DNA of 27,749 nt from JBCDBH01 sp039184055 (GTDB taxonomy: Bacteria > Acidobacteriota > Thermoanaerobaculia > Multivoradales > J023), in assembly GCA_039184055.1 (NCBI GenBank), contig JBCDBH010000031.1:1-27749 (forward strand). Direction: 5' to 3'. Shown in pieces: positions 22,001 to 27,749 of this stretch; position 1 is the stretch's first letter; each line of letters opens with the position of its first letter. Under the pieces are notes generated by a model, which had not been told where the DNA came from, made no database searches, and saw only the letters and a list, made by a program, of their open reading frames with translations. A program made the position numbers and the translations under genes.

Positions 22001-22780
22001 CCGCGCGGTGCCGTCGGGGCTCTCGGTGAAGATGCCCGGCTCGGGAAGGAACACGAAGTCCTTGCCGATCCCCGGCAGCCAGAACGAGTGACCGCCGCTG
22101 CCGCCGTGGAGCACCGGATCGACCTCGGCGGATTCGACGCAATATTCGTCGCACTGACCGAGATCGAGAAAGATCTCACCTTCACCCGCCGCCACGAACG
22201 CACCGTTGTCGGGCTGCTGGACGACGAACCAGGTGATCCAGGAGGCGACACCGAAGTTGATGTTGTGGTTGTTGGCGCCGTTGCCGACCTGCCAGGCACC
22301 GCCACGACGCGACAGCTCGACGATGGCGCCGGCGTTGCCGTCGATACCGGTGAGCACCGCGTGGTCGAAGAAGCGGTAGTAATGCCAGGTGTTGGTATCG
22401 ACCGGCCCGCCGTTGACCGCGTACGCGCTCGGGTCGAGCGTGATGTACGGGTTGCCCGGCTCGGGCACGGTGGTGTAGCCGGAAAGCTGGACGTTGACCT
22501 CGAAAGCGTTCGAGGGATCATTGACGTCGCGCACCGTGCCGGTGAGGCTGGCGGTGCCGTCGGGCCGCTCGATGAAGATACCGGCGGCCGGCGTGAAGTG
22601 GTAGTCCTCACCGATTCCCGGCAGATAGAGAACCGTATTGTCTTTGAAGCTGCCGTAGACGTCGTTCACGGAAGCCGTGGCGCAGTGCTCGAGCTCGGCC
22701 GTCGCGGGAACGGCGGCGAGACAGAGCATGAGCACGGCGAGCATCGCGACGATGCGGGCCATGTGAGCTTTGATGTTCAT
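16097..22780 (-). CDS. Giant secreted protein: triple N-repeat, 2 vWA, 5 SdrD_B-like domains
   Basis: The 2227-residue protein has a signal peptide at 1-28 (LCLAAVPATA). Three copies of an unrecognised domain of about 175 residues follow (33-210, 214-392, 400-573), sharing PGIGxD, PDGTA, GYTT, NGGPxDxxTWxYY and GAN. Next are SdrD_B-like domain 1 (580-681) and a DUF1349/concanavalin-like domain (697-907). vWA 1 spans 926-1180 with MIDAS DVSGSM (Asp935) and TDGVPN (Asp1053). SdrD_B 2 (1186-1291), a second concanavalin-like domain (1304-1516), vWA 2 (1535-1790, DMSGSM) and SdrD_B 3 (1797-1895) follow. A Cys-rich beta domain (1899-2003) and two more Cna_B/SdrD_B-like domains (2010-2112, 2122-2224) end the protein. 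There is no LPXTG, PEP-CTERM or other sorting signal. Strong GGAGGAGG precedes the ATG. An adhesin or matrix role is inferred. Confidence 0.9.
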   Translation of the reverse strand: MNIKAHMARIVAMLAVLMLCLAAVPATAELEHCATASVNDVYGSFKDNTVLYLPGIGEDYHFTPAAGIFIERPDGTASLTGTVRDVNDPSNAFEVNVQLSGYTTVPEPGNPYITLDPSAYAVNGGPVDTNTWHYYRFFDHAVLTGIDGNAGAIVELSRRGGAWQVGNGANNHNINFGVASWITWFVVQQPDNGAFVAAGEGEIFLDLGQCDEYCVESAEVDPVLHGGSGGHSFWLPGIGKDFVFLPEPGIFTESPDGTARITGSLIRKSNPNEGFEVDVQIGGYTTSAPAGSPKKELRNSAYVDNGGPIDPSTWWYYTEVEGTLTGTGELGGAVVDITRRGPALQVGDGANNKNGNFGLSTWFDYTVTQQPTHGRTLQSSGVGDINIDLGFCVEVVADWCPAPALYDGWSNSANHAVTLPGIAKDMFIVEGTELFVELSDGTARFIATVYDVLDPNNLLVLDVIFEGYTTTPPPGSPKRQLPSSAYVDNGGPVDPSTWWYYTNFYGTATGAGNFAGAVVRIDDTGPAFQVGVGASNKTVAFGASGWIDYTVLEQPDSGSFPSSGTGDFNMNLGCPEPERATIGDFVWHDEDNDGVQDLDEVGIEGVTVELLFGGSVVDTTVTNPGGLYTFDVAPGLYTVRVDPSTLGAFTIATYDLDGILTTHETQVSVGAGLSNLEADFGYRSVGAGPLPPANGECRPDDFGDGTLDTSWGFAFLGNADQGGVVESGGQLLVTGDGTTFYTGDDTGAFAYQTVDGDFRAEIQLDGFPVDAGGSWRKAGLTVRLGDSGSRPPRISVQVVSNNPATGRPSLQFTYRDADGATGRLVAGEIRDFVPVPIKLAIERRGTTFTVSYSTDGGNSWIIPTTTGAAQGVVDIPNLAGEVLVGPNVVAYSSSTTLTAAFDDFEICQPDDTTPPDPPNVPCVPGAPLDVIYLLDVSGSMTAAYPGAGSKLDAATQALYRLNMSLEMRPGVRAALLTFAGFRNVPQNLAQSTDVVSSLSTDFAGLDALLMGLDTGDIDINSTTPTALALRETLNYLVDDGDPANAPVVILVTDGVPNIDLLGQGPDAYDLEEVQDLSLFDSGGDFLPSGLVAWLGNYNGDLNVYDGQVLADSMTQIEALENALPAARIFGVALQGDGVFLGTFNEDLLQYAAFYSGGVSYSATDAAGLLAAMDDLLLEIDCGEGARGSIGDRVWNDADGDGVQDPGEQGLSGVGLTLEDELGNVVANLTTGPDGFYLFDDLLPGIYTVRVNTADLAAYPDQTYDFDGLGTPDAATVELGFFDENLELDFGYMAMPAVVDPDPGTRCELDDFEDGTLDPAWQGAAIGDADQGSFSESNGRLLLTTDGSSLYTGDDDGFFAYQTITASNLRAEVDIVRFPVDAGGTFRKAGLMIRGGLADDAPRLTVQLVPHHPLNGGESSALQFSFRNAAGAGGQVWASVIYGIDAPVRVAIEKRGDVYRPLYSLDSGATWIEVDAGGAAGIANVAMGDTVLVGVMGASYDADTTLTAEFDNFVVCEPDTTTPTDPNPPVCDPETPLEVVFLLDMSGSMTADFPGASSKFTAALEAIRQAGTEITLRSDNSSAALLSFAGFSDVDSNLNNSTTVRSPFTSSPSAFQAVIDGLDVGQIDVNANTPTAISLRDSLEFFQTTGGSNQSIFVLITDGVPNIDGSGRGPTPYDLEEVQDIGLRDTGGAFLPAGTVGWLGNFNPSIDTYDGQTLADSMRAIEEIEAGLAGVKMYGVAIQGDGVGLGTFNEDLLEYAAFRGGGQSFSTSDASALTAALMSVVEDIDCSIPEEGEIRGTVFDDTDLDGAFDAGEPGLAATVRLFDNFGDEIATVVTADGAYAFTELALGAYDVVVEPVDDTLAGTVDPDGTDTPNTARTILDDGEVVTGFDFGYGFLADCGCEGGVTRLSLRYDGLFSRNVEVSGDGGTLFAGVVAPGETIEVVGGNPDGTLGATTTITLDGAAHATLDTSCDTAIGPLSTYGRFAVVSGNSRDGAGPLCEAAFGPATSRVSGVVVADDENGVLNAEDAPLEGVTVRAKIQDSGAVVETAVTGLDGSFSFNLVADLYDIEVDPSTLPAGYADSFDRDGGDATTAAIGLADGDVVSDAHFGYLLPGGAAGGQISVTVRASSGGDPRDPRGGGTIVVLEGVPVSVRDSDGNIVASGVTTASPLLLDIAEGGTHTVELDMSGFPGYTPSSDPDGVDTPNVATVNVAPGTIFLNFIYAAP
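17096..20692 (-). repeat. Duplicated three-domain module within the giant gene
   Basis: The order concanavalin-like, vWA, SdrD_B occurs twice in a row: codons 697-1291 (18908-20692) and 1304-1895 (17096-18871). Shared landmarks include DxTYTGDD, AYQT, FPVDAGGxxRKAGL, LDxSGSM, VTDGVPNID, YDLEEVQD, WLGN, YDGQxLADSM, QGDGVxLGTFNEDLL and the D-FGY ending. The copies have diverged clearly, so the duplication is not recent. Confidence 0.85.
21062..22684 (-). repeat. Three tandem domain repeats, about 530 bp each
   Basis: Codons 33-210, 214-392 and 400-573 of the giant gene encode three copies of one domain. Copies 2 and 3 are closest to each other (shared AYVDNGGPxDPSTWWYYT and GSPK). Copy 1 is the most divergent (AYAVNGGPVDTNTWHYY). 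Each ends with a QQP/EQP motif and a G-x-G-D/E-I/F-x-x-x-L-G strand. Confidence 0.85.
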
Positions 22781-22783
22781 GCT

Positions 22784-22792
22784 TCCTCCTCC
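22784..22792 (-). promoter_or_regulatory. Strong ribosome-binding site of the giant gene
   Basis: GGAGGAGGA on the minus strand, 3 bases before the ATG at 22780 by its last base; the core GGAGG is at normal spacing. It fixes the start ahead of the signal peptide. Confidence 0.75.
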
Positions 22793-23125
22793 AGGAACGA
22801 AGACGAGCCACGATGATCATGGCCATCCCGAGATCGGCTTCGGTCAAGGATTCGGAGTCGAGGACGGTGGCGGTGTCCAGCGCCGATGAGTACCGACGAG
22901 AACGCGTTTCGGCTGGTGCTGCGCGTCGCGATGGGGGTTGTGCGACGCGTCGACACCACACGTTCTTGGTGGTCGGGTGCATCGCCAGGCCTTGTCAGCA
23001 TCCGGTCGATCGATGAAAGGAGCCCATGTGCCTGGCGTGCTGTCCTGAAACTTCGACCGATCGTGACATCACGGTCTCACTCGGGTGTCAGGGAACCGTC
23101 AGGACTTCTCTCCCCGATCAGAGAG

Positions 23126-23154
23126 AAAACGCCCGGAGGGGACCCGGGCGTTTT
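23126..23154. terminator. Terminator of the M49-like peptidase gene (bidirectional form)
   Basis: AAAACGCCCGG (23126-23136) pairs with CCGGGCGTTTT (23144-23154), an 11-bp stem with a 7-base loop. It has a T-run on either strand, so it can work in both directions. On the minus strand the T-run continues as TTTTCTCTC. It lies 44 bases after the peptidase stop codon. Its GCCCGG stem resembles the giant gene's terminator. Confidence 0.85.
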
Positions 23155-23198
23155 AACCGGGGAGAATCGAGCGACGGAACGGTGGGAAAGGGCGCCGA

Positions 23199-24878
23199 TC
23201 AGGGCTCCAATCCGAGCACCGTTTCGCCTTGCTCGAAAACGATATCCACCGGAATTCCAGCCTCGGTGAGACGCGCCAGATCGGCTTCGAGCTGCTCGCC
23301 TCGTCGACCGTAGGTGGCCACGAAATCGGCCACCGCCTGGTAGTCACCGTCACCCTGCAAACGCAGGATGCGCTCCGATAGCGAGTTCGCCGCGGCGAGC
23401 AGACCCGCCTCGTCGACCCGGTAGGTGCCGGTGGCGTCGTCACGGCTGAACGCGCCGAGCTCGAGGAAGTAGTTGAAGCGGATCAGGTTGGCGATCCCGT
23501 GGGCGCTCGAGCTGCCGAAACGGATCGAGCGGAAGATGCTGGTCATGAAGGTGATGTAGTTGTCGGTCAGGCCCGGATCCTCGAGCTCGCCCCACTCGGC
23601 GAGCTGGGTGACCATGTAGAGCCCGAGCACATCGGCCTTGCCTTCTTCGATCGCCGAGCCGTGCTCGGCGAGCGCCTCACGCACCGTACCCTCACCCGAC
23701 ACCAGATTCTTGATGCCCAAGCCGTGCGCCACCTCGTGGAACATGGTGTTCTCGAAGAACGCGTCGAAGGTGATGTGCTGGCGTTGATCGGCATCGAGCA
23801 ACACGTCGGCGATCGGCACCAGGATCTTGTCGAATTTGGCGCGCATCGCGTTCTTGAGCTGCAAGCGGCGGGTGCCCTTTTCGAGCTGCACCCGCTCATC
23901 GTTGGGCAGATTGATGGCGATCGTCTTCGAGCCGGCGTTGGAGTGCCCGGCGTAATACACCGCGTCGTAGGCGTTGAGATCGGCATCCGAGCCCGGAGTC
24001 TCACTGCGGTACGCCTCGGGTACCGGCAGGTTCTCCTGGAGACGCGGCAGCAAGGCGGCATAGCGCGACAGACGATCACTCCACGCGCGATCCTTCACCA
24101 GCACATAGGCCTCGTGCCCGGCTTTGTTGCCGAAGAGCTGATCCTCGTAGACCTCGATCGGACCGATGACGACGTCGATACCGTTGGTCTTCATGTCCAT
24201 CCACGCCATGTCGCTGGCCAGGTAGTCGTCGTCGAGCAGGGCCTGGGCGCGGAGCTCGAGATAGCGCTTCAGGCCTTCGTCCTCGGCGAGCGCGGCGGCG
24301 CGGGTCAGAAGCTCGGAAGCGCGCTGGTGATGCTCGGCGTAGGCCTCGTGGTACGGCACGGCGCTCAGGTCGCCGTTGTCGTCACGCCGCACCAGCGTGT
24401 AGAGATCGAGCAGCGCCGGATGGTCGGTGGCGGCGGCTTCGACTTCCTCTTTGGTGACGTCGGCCGGATAGAAGTTGGCGCCTTTCGGCTTGGCGTCGAC
24501 ACCGTCGACGAACGGCTCGTCACCCGCCAAGCGGTCCCAGGGACCGTAGTTGATCTCGACGAATCGGGCCACGGCCTCGTCTTCGATCCCGGCCAGGAGC
24601 TCGTCACGGTCTCCATACGCCTGTTGCCAGAACACCGCGTCCATCTCACGCGCCGCTTCGATCAGCACGGAGATCATCTGGCGTTCGGCGTCGCTGAGCT
24701 CGCTGAGATCGGTGGTCAGGGTGAACTCGGTGTATTTGGCCAAGCGGTCCTCGATGGTTTCGCCGTCGCTCACGGCAGGCTCGTTGTCGGTCGCGTCACT
24801 CTCGGGTGTCGGAGCCGGGGCGCAACCGAAGGCGGTGAGCAACGCCGCGGCCAGGATGAGACGGATGATCGTAGTCAT
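23199..24878 (-). CDS. M49-like (dipeptidyl peptidase III-type) zinc metallopeptidase lipoprotein
   Basis: This 559-residue protein resembles bacterial peptidase M49 relatives, often annotated only as Zn-dependent hydrolases. The active-site helix is TMFHEVAHGLG (His381, Glu382, His385), followed by AIEEGKADVLGLY (Glu411-Glu412, Asp416), which corresponds to the EECRAE motif of DPP III. The segment YDAVYYAGHSNAGSKTIAINLPND (about 304-327) also matches the family. The zinc motif is the five-residue HExxH, not the usual HExxGH. The N-terminus MTTIIRLILAAALLTAFGC followed by a Pro/Asp/Glu-rich stretch is a likely lipoprotein signal with Cys19, although the lipobox (AFGC) is not ideal. It probably cleaves peptides in the periplasm. 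GAGAGGA precedes the ATG. It is monocistronic, 90 bp after the pilT gene. Confidence 0.88.
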   Translation of the reverse strand: MTTIIRLILAAALLTAFGCAPAPTPESDATDNEPAVSDGETIEDRLAKYTEFTLTTDLSELSDAERQMISVLIEAAREMDAVFWQQAYGDRDELLAGIEDEAVARFVEINYGPWDRLAGDEPFVDGVDAKPKGANFYPADVTKEEVEAAATDHPALLDLYTLVRRDDNGDLSAVPYHEAYAEHHQRASELLTRAAALAEDEGLKRYLELRAQALLDDDYLASDMAWMDMKTNGIDVVIGPIEVYEDQLFGNKAGHEAYVLVKDRAWSDRLSRYAALLPRLQENLPVPEAYRSETPGSDADLNAYDAVYYAGHSNAGSKTIAINLPNDERVQLEKGTRRLQLKNAMRAKFDKILVPIADVLLDADQRQHITFDAFFENTMFHEVAHGLGIKNLVSGEGTVREALAEHGSAIEEGKADVLGLYMVTQLAEWGELEDPGLTDNYITFMTSIFRSIRFGSSSAHGIANLIRFNYFLELGAFSRDDATGTYRVDEAGLLAAANSLSERILRLQGDGDYQAVADFVATYGRRGEQLEADLARLTEAGIPVDIVFEQGETVLGLEP

Positions 24879-24968
24879 GGTGAGGGTCCTCTCGTACGTG
24901 TGATGGGAGCTTCGAGGCCCCTGGGTCTGGAGCGCACGCCCGGACTCGGTCGCCCTCGGTGTCGCGCG

Positions 24969-26057
24969 TCAGTGTTGCGCGTCCTCGGCTTCGCTTTCTT
25001 TCTTCGCCTGGGCTTCGAAACGAGCCTTGTCGATCGCTTTCATGTAGGCGGCGCGCGCGGTGATTTTGCCTTCGTCCAAGAGCCGCGCCAGGCATTCGTC
25101 CATGGTCTGCATACCGATCGCGCGACCGCCTTGAATGATCGAGGTGAGCAGCGGCGTATTGCCTTCGCGAATGATGTTCGGCAAACCCGAAGTCTTCAGC
25201 AAGATCTCGTGGGCCGCCACGCGGCCGTCCTTGTCGGCGCGTTTGAGCAGCTGTTGCGAAATGATCGCGGCGATCGACTCGGCCAGGGTGGTGCGAATCT
25301 GCGATTGCTGATCGGCCGGGAAGGCGTCGACCAGGCGATCGATCGTCTTCGCCGCGCTATTGGTGTGCAGGGTGCCGAATACCAGGGAGCCCATCTCGGC
25401 GGCAGTGATCGCCAGCGCGATGGTCTCGAGGTCGCGCATCTCACCCACCAACACGACGTCGGCGTCTTGCCGCACCACCGAGCGTAGCGCGGCGGCGAAG
25501 CTTCGGGCGTCGTGCCCCACCTCGCGTTGCGAGAGCACGCATTGACGGTTGGGATGGACGAATTCGACCGGATCCTCGATGGTGACGATGTGCTTGCGAT
25601 AGCGCCGGTTGATGCGATCGATGACCGCCGCCAGGGTGGTCGATTTACCCGAGCCGGTGGGACCGGTGATTAGCGCCAGCCCGCTCTCGAGATCGGCCAG
25701 ATTCGTGATCGCGTCGGGCATGCCGAGATCCTCACAGGTGAGGATCTTCTCGGGGATGATGCGAAACACCGCCGCCGCGCCGTTCTCCTGCCGTAGGAAG
25801 TTGCAGCGGAACCGCGCCACGCCCTCGAGACCGTAGGCGAAGTCGAGGTCGCTGGTTTCGGTGTATTCGCGCCACTGATCCGGATCGGCGATCTCCTCGA
25901 GCATCGCCATCAGCTCGTCGTGATCGAGCGCTTGCCAACCCGGGATGTCGCGCAGACCACCGTGTACCCGCACGCGGGGCACCAACGACGCGGCGAGATG
26001 GAGATCCGAGCCCTTGTTTTCCTTCAAATACCGGAAAAGCTGATCGATTCGCGCCAC
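24969..26057 (-). CDS. pilT: Type IV pilus retraction ATPase, PilT family (second copy)
   Basis: This hexameric ATPase drives pilus retraction from the inner-membrane base. I choose GTG 26057 (VARIDQLFRYLKENKGSDLHL), giving 362 residues, because GAGG sits 6 bases upstream and PilT proteins begin in this way. GTG 26063 is possible, and the frame is open to 26141. Motifs are Walker A GPTGSGKS (132-139), Asp box TIEDPVEF (159-166), Walker B VVLVGEMRD (201-209) and His box GTLHTNSA (228-235). The C-terminal GMQTMDECLARLLDEGKIT is typical. The Lys/Glu-rich tail (AQAKKESEAEDAQH) is not conserved. It follows another PilT gene by 25 bp. The pair may act as PilT and a PilU-like partner; which is which cannot be settled here. 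Confidence 0.93.
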   Translation of the reverse strand: MARIDQLFRYLKENKGSDLHLAASLVPRVRVHGGLRDIPGWQALDHDELMAMLEEIADPDQWREYTETSDLDFAYGLEGVARFRCNFLRQENGAAAVFRIIPEKILTCEDLGMPDAITNLADLESGLALITGPTGSGKSTTLAAVIDRINRRYRKHIVTIEDPVEFVHPNRQCVLSQREVGHDARSFAAALRSVVRQDADVVLVGEMRDLETIALAITAAEMGSLVFGTLHTNSAAKTIDRLVDAFPADQQSQIRTTLAESIAAIISQQLLKRADKDGRVAAHEILLKTSGLPNIIREGNTPLLTSIIQGGRAIGMQTMDECLARLLDEGKITARAAYMKAIDKARFEAQAKKESEAEDAQH

Positions 26058-26082
26058 GTCCACCCTCGCTCGAGTTGATCGT

Positions 26083-27522
26083 CTAGTTGATCTTCTTGGG
26101 ATCTTCGGCGTGTCGGCGAGCTTCCTCCACCGACACCTCACCGCTCTTGACCAAGGCCTGGAGCGAGGCGTCGAGCAAGATCATGCCGTGTGATTGGCCG
26201 GTCTGCATCGCCGAGTAGATCTGAAAGGTGCGGTTGTCGCGGATCAGATTGCCCACCGCCTTGTTGTTGATCAGGATCTCGAGCGCCGGCACCCGTCCGT
26301 TGCCGTCCTTGCGTCGCACCAAACGCTGCGACACCACCGCCCGCAACGACTCGGACACCATGGTGCGGATCTGCGCCTGTTGGGCCGGTGGGAACACACC
26401 GAGCAGACGATTGATGGTGCGGATCGCGCTCGAGGTGTGCAGGGTGCCCATCACCAAATGGCCGGTTTCAGCGGCGGTGAGCGCCAGGGAAATCGTCTCG
26501 AGGTCGCGCAGCTCGCCGATCACGATGATGTCCGGATCCTCGCGCAAGGCGGCGCGTAGCGCGCGGGGAAACGACTCGGTATGCGGCCCGACCTCACGCT
26601 GATTGACCACGCACTGGCGTGATTCGAAGACATACTCGATCGGCTCTTCGACGGTGAGGATGTGATCGGGACGGTCGTTGTTGACCAGATCGACCATCGC
26701 CGCCATAGTCGAGGATTTGCCACAGCCCGCCGGCCCGGTGAACAACACCATGCCCTGATGATAGGCGCCGAGACGCTCGAGGTCGGCGGGTAGGCCGAGA
26801 CTCTCGATGGTCGGAGGCTGGTCCGGAATGGCGCGAAACACCGCGTCGAGACCACGCTGCTGACGGTAGGCATTGGCACGAAACCGACCGACGCCGGGAA
26901 TGGAATACGAAAAGTCGATCTGCAACCCCTCGGCGAGCGCGTTGCGTTGCTCGGGGGTCAAGATCGCATCGATCAGTCGCTCGGCCTCCTCGGCGGCGAG
27001 TGGCTGATCGGCGATCGCCTCCATGTCGCCATCGCGTCGCATCATCAACGGCGCGCCGCTGTGGACGTGGAGATCGCTGGCGCGCCGGGCGATGGTCTGT
27101 TCCAACAGCGCCGTCAGCTCGGTCCCCGACCCGGGCGCCGCCACCGCGACGCGAGCCGGAGCGGCGGCTGGAGCCGGAGGCGTCGGAGCGGGGGTGGTCG
27201 ACGCGGCCGGCACAGGCGCGGCCGGCGGCTCAGGAGCCGTGGCTTGCGGCGCGGCCGGCACAGGCGCGGCCGGCGGCGGCGGTGCTTGGACCGCGCGACT
27301 CACCCGTCCGCGCTGCTTGGCGGCGTATTGATCACGCGCCGCGACGAGACGCTTGACCGTATTCGCGTCGAGATACCCGGCGCTCGACAAGAAATCGGCG
27401 AACGCCCCGGCGCCCGGCGTCTCGCGATACGCGCGAAGCGCGGCACCGACCTGAGCCTTGTCGAGGAGCTTGTAGTGGATCGCGAGCTGTCCGAGCAGGA
27501 CGTCGGGATCGGTCTCAGCCAT
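26083..27522 (-). CDS. pilT: PilT-family ATPase with N-terminal domain and Pro/Ala linker
   Basis: A 479-residue PilT-family ATPase. Residues 1-70 form a small helical domain (LLGQLAIHYKLLDKAQVGAAL, FLSSAGYLDANTVKRLV) similar to the N-terminal regions of GspE/PilB-type ATPases. Residues 75-130 are a Pro/Ala-rich linker containing a 16-residue duplication. Residues 135-479 are the PilT core: ARRASDLHVHSG, Walker A GPAGCGKS (263-270), VEEPIEY (291-297), Walker B DIIVIGELRD (331-340) and His box GTLHTSSA (359-366). The Asp-box aspartate is Glu here, unlike the copy downstream. The end (IYSAMQTGQSHGMILLDASL) is PilT-like. The ATG has AAAGG 8 bases upstream. It is first in a two-gene unit. The N-terminal domain may dock to a regulator or the pilus platform. 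Confidence 0.92.
   Translation of the reverse strand: MAETDPDVLLGQLAIHYKLLDKAQVGAALRAYRETPGAGAFADFLSSAGYLDANTVKRLVAARDQYAAKQRGRVSRAVQAPPPPAAPVPAAPQATAPEPPAAPVPAASTTPAPTPPAPAAAPARVAVAAPGSGTELTALLEQTIARRASDLHVHSGAPLMMRRDGDMEAIADQPLAAEEAERLIDAILTPEQRNALAEGLQIDFSYSIPGVGRFRANAYRQQRGLDAVFRAIPDQPPTIESLGLPADLERLGAYHQGMVLFTGPAGCGKSSTMAAMVDLVNNDRPDHILTVEEPIEYVFESRQCVVNQREVGPHTESFPRALRAALREDPDIIVIGELRDLETISLALTAAETGHLVMGTLHTSSAIRTINRLLGVFPPAQQAQIRTMVSESLRAVVSQRLVRRKDGNGRVPALEILINNKAVGNLIRDNRTFQIYSAMQTGQSHGMILLDASLQALVKSGEVSVEEARRHAEDPKKIN
27202..27277 (-). repeat. 28-bp direct repeat in the PilT linker
   Basis: The same 28 bases, beginning CGCGGCCGGCACAGG, occur at 27202-27229 and 27250-27277. The 48-bp offset equals 16 codons and encodes repeated AAPVPAA in the Pro/Ala linker. 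Because it is exact and in frame, it looks like a recent slippage or duplication event and a site of length variation. Confidence 0.8.
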
Positions 27523-27555
27523 GGAAATTGCCTTTGGGCCTCATCGAGCGGCAGC

Positions 27556-27749
27556 CTACTGATCGGTAGGCGACCGGTCAACCGCGGAACGACGACGCGT
27601 ACCTGGGCCTTTCCGCCCGGGCTCGATGGTCGTGTACCAGGGTCGCTCGAGGAGACGCGGAAAACGTTCGACGAGCAAGACCCGCTGTGCGTCGTCGAGC
27701 TCGGCGAGCACGTCGACCATCATCCGACGCTCGGCGGTCACCGCTCGCG
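27556..27749 (-). CDS. C-terminal end of an unrecognised protein (partial)
   Basis: The frame is open from the right edge of the window to a TAG at 27556, giving about 64 residues. It may start internally at GTG 27741 or, more likely, continue beyond the window. The visible sequence has an amphipathic helical part (MMVDVLAELDDAQRVLLVER, FPRLLERPWYTTIE) and a basic, disordered tail (GRKGPGTRRRSAVDRSPTDQ). I do not recognise a family. It lies 33 bp upstream of the first PilT gene on the same strand, so it could belong to the same operon. Confidence 0.45.
   Translation of the reverse strand, partial: RAVTAERRMMVDVLAELDDAQRVLLVERFPRLLERPWYTTIEPGRKGPGTRRRSAVDRSPTDQ

Larger units (their letters stand above)
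22781..23198. other. Intergenic region (418 bp) upstream of the giant gene
   Basis: This region holds the leader and promoter of the giant gene (minus strand) and the terminator of the M49-like peptidase gene. An 8-bp hairpin, CGCGTCGC (22922-22929) with GCGACGCG (22942-22949), is followed by a second imperfect inverted repeat around GACACCAC/GGTGGTC (22951-22973). A 7-bp stem TTCTCTC/GAGAGAA (23106-23112 with 23121-23127) abuts the terminator. I find no convincing sigma-70 promoter. A short plus-strand frame at 23026 has an AAGGAG but runs through the terminator and looks spurious. Confidence 0.5.

Noticed and set aside
19157..22816. A 1219-codon open frame on the plus strand opposite the giant gene
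   Set aside because: It is antisense to an unmistakable secreted multidomain gene. Its translation is charged low-complexity sequence rich in Arg, Asp, Glu and Val, without domains. High GC and frequent GAC/GTC codons in the real gene remove stops from the complementary frame.
23026..23313. A small plus-strand frame beginning MCLACCPETSTDRD with AAGGAG upstream
   Set aside because: It runs through the intrinsic terminator and into the peptidase coding end. The composition is not protein-like beyond the first residues.
23499..25487. A 662-codon plus-strand frame opposite the M49-like peptidase and pilT
   Set aside because: It spans two well-supported minus-strand genes and their gap, and its product has no domain signature.
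26058..26141. An N-terminal extension of the downstream PilT protein (MRCRWRKLADTPKIPRRSTR)
   Set aside because: It overlaps the stop of the upstream PilT gene and is unlike PilT. GAGG correctly placed before GTG 26057 supports the shorter form.

Overview
The window is about 27.7 kb of high-GC DNA (mostly C/G at third codon positions). It comes from a Gram-negative-type bacterium: there are periplasmic and membrane-fusion transporters, a lipoprotein, type IV pilus retraction ATPases, and large secreted proteins with Sec signals but no LPXTG anchor. The mix of SBBP-propeller and SdrD_B/vWA surface proteins, an M49-type metallopeptidase and paired PilT ATPases resembles Acidobacteriota (Thermoanaerobaculia-like). 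That placement is inference; no rRNA or other marker gene is present. I see no tRNA, rRNA, CRISPR, insertion sequence or prophage.

Layout. (1) 1-4006 (+): a TroABCD-type Mn/Zn/Fe ABC uptake operon, cut at its 5' end, with 4-base stop/start overlaps throughout. Permease TroC carries a complete DtxR/MntR-like domain at its C-terminus and permease TroD carries only a winged helix. A strong hairpin at 4009-4051 closes it. (2) 4145-8604: an orphan secreted protein (-), an AI-2E-family transporter (-), a 51-residue membrane protein overlapping a membrane-anchored histidine phosphatase (+), and an FHA-GAF-PP2C phosphatase (-). (3) 8690-12644 (-): an operon reading Yip1-like membrane protein, MacA-like fusion protein, MacB-like permease, MacB/LolD-like ATPase. 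(4) 12956-15544 (+): a secreted seven-bladed SBBP propeller protein. It is convergent with (5) 16097-22780 (-): a 2227-residue secreted modular protein with three N-terminal repeats, two vWA domains, two concanavalin-like domains and five SdrD_B/Cna_B-like domains. (6) 23199-24878 (-): an M49-like zinc metallopeptidase lipoprotein. (7) 24969-27522 (-): two PilT-family ATPases in tandem, then (8) the 3' end of an unrecognised gene running off the right edge.

The most unusual non-coding element lies between the convergent SBBP and giant surface-protein genes. It is about ten tandem units of roughly 41 bp (15628-16036). Most contain a GTCGG/CCGAC-type hairpin, with an A-tract beside it in most units. 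Read on the minus strand this resembles a chain of intrinsic-terminator-like elements just beyond the giant gene's own terminator. The other observations of note are the metallosensor-permease fusion, the repeat architecture of the giant protein, and the short HExxH motif in the M49-like peptidase.
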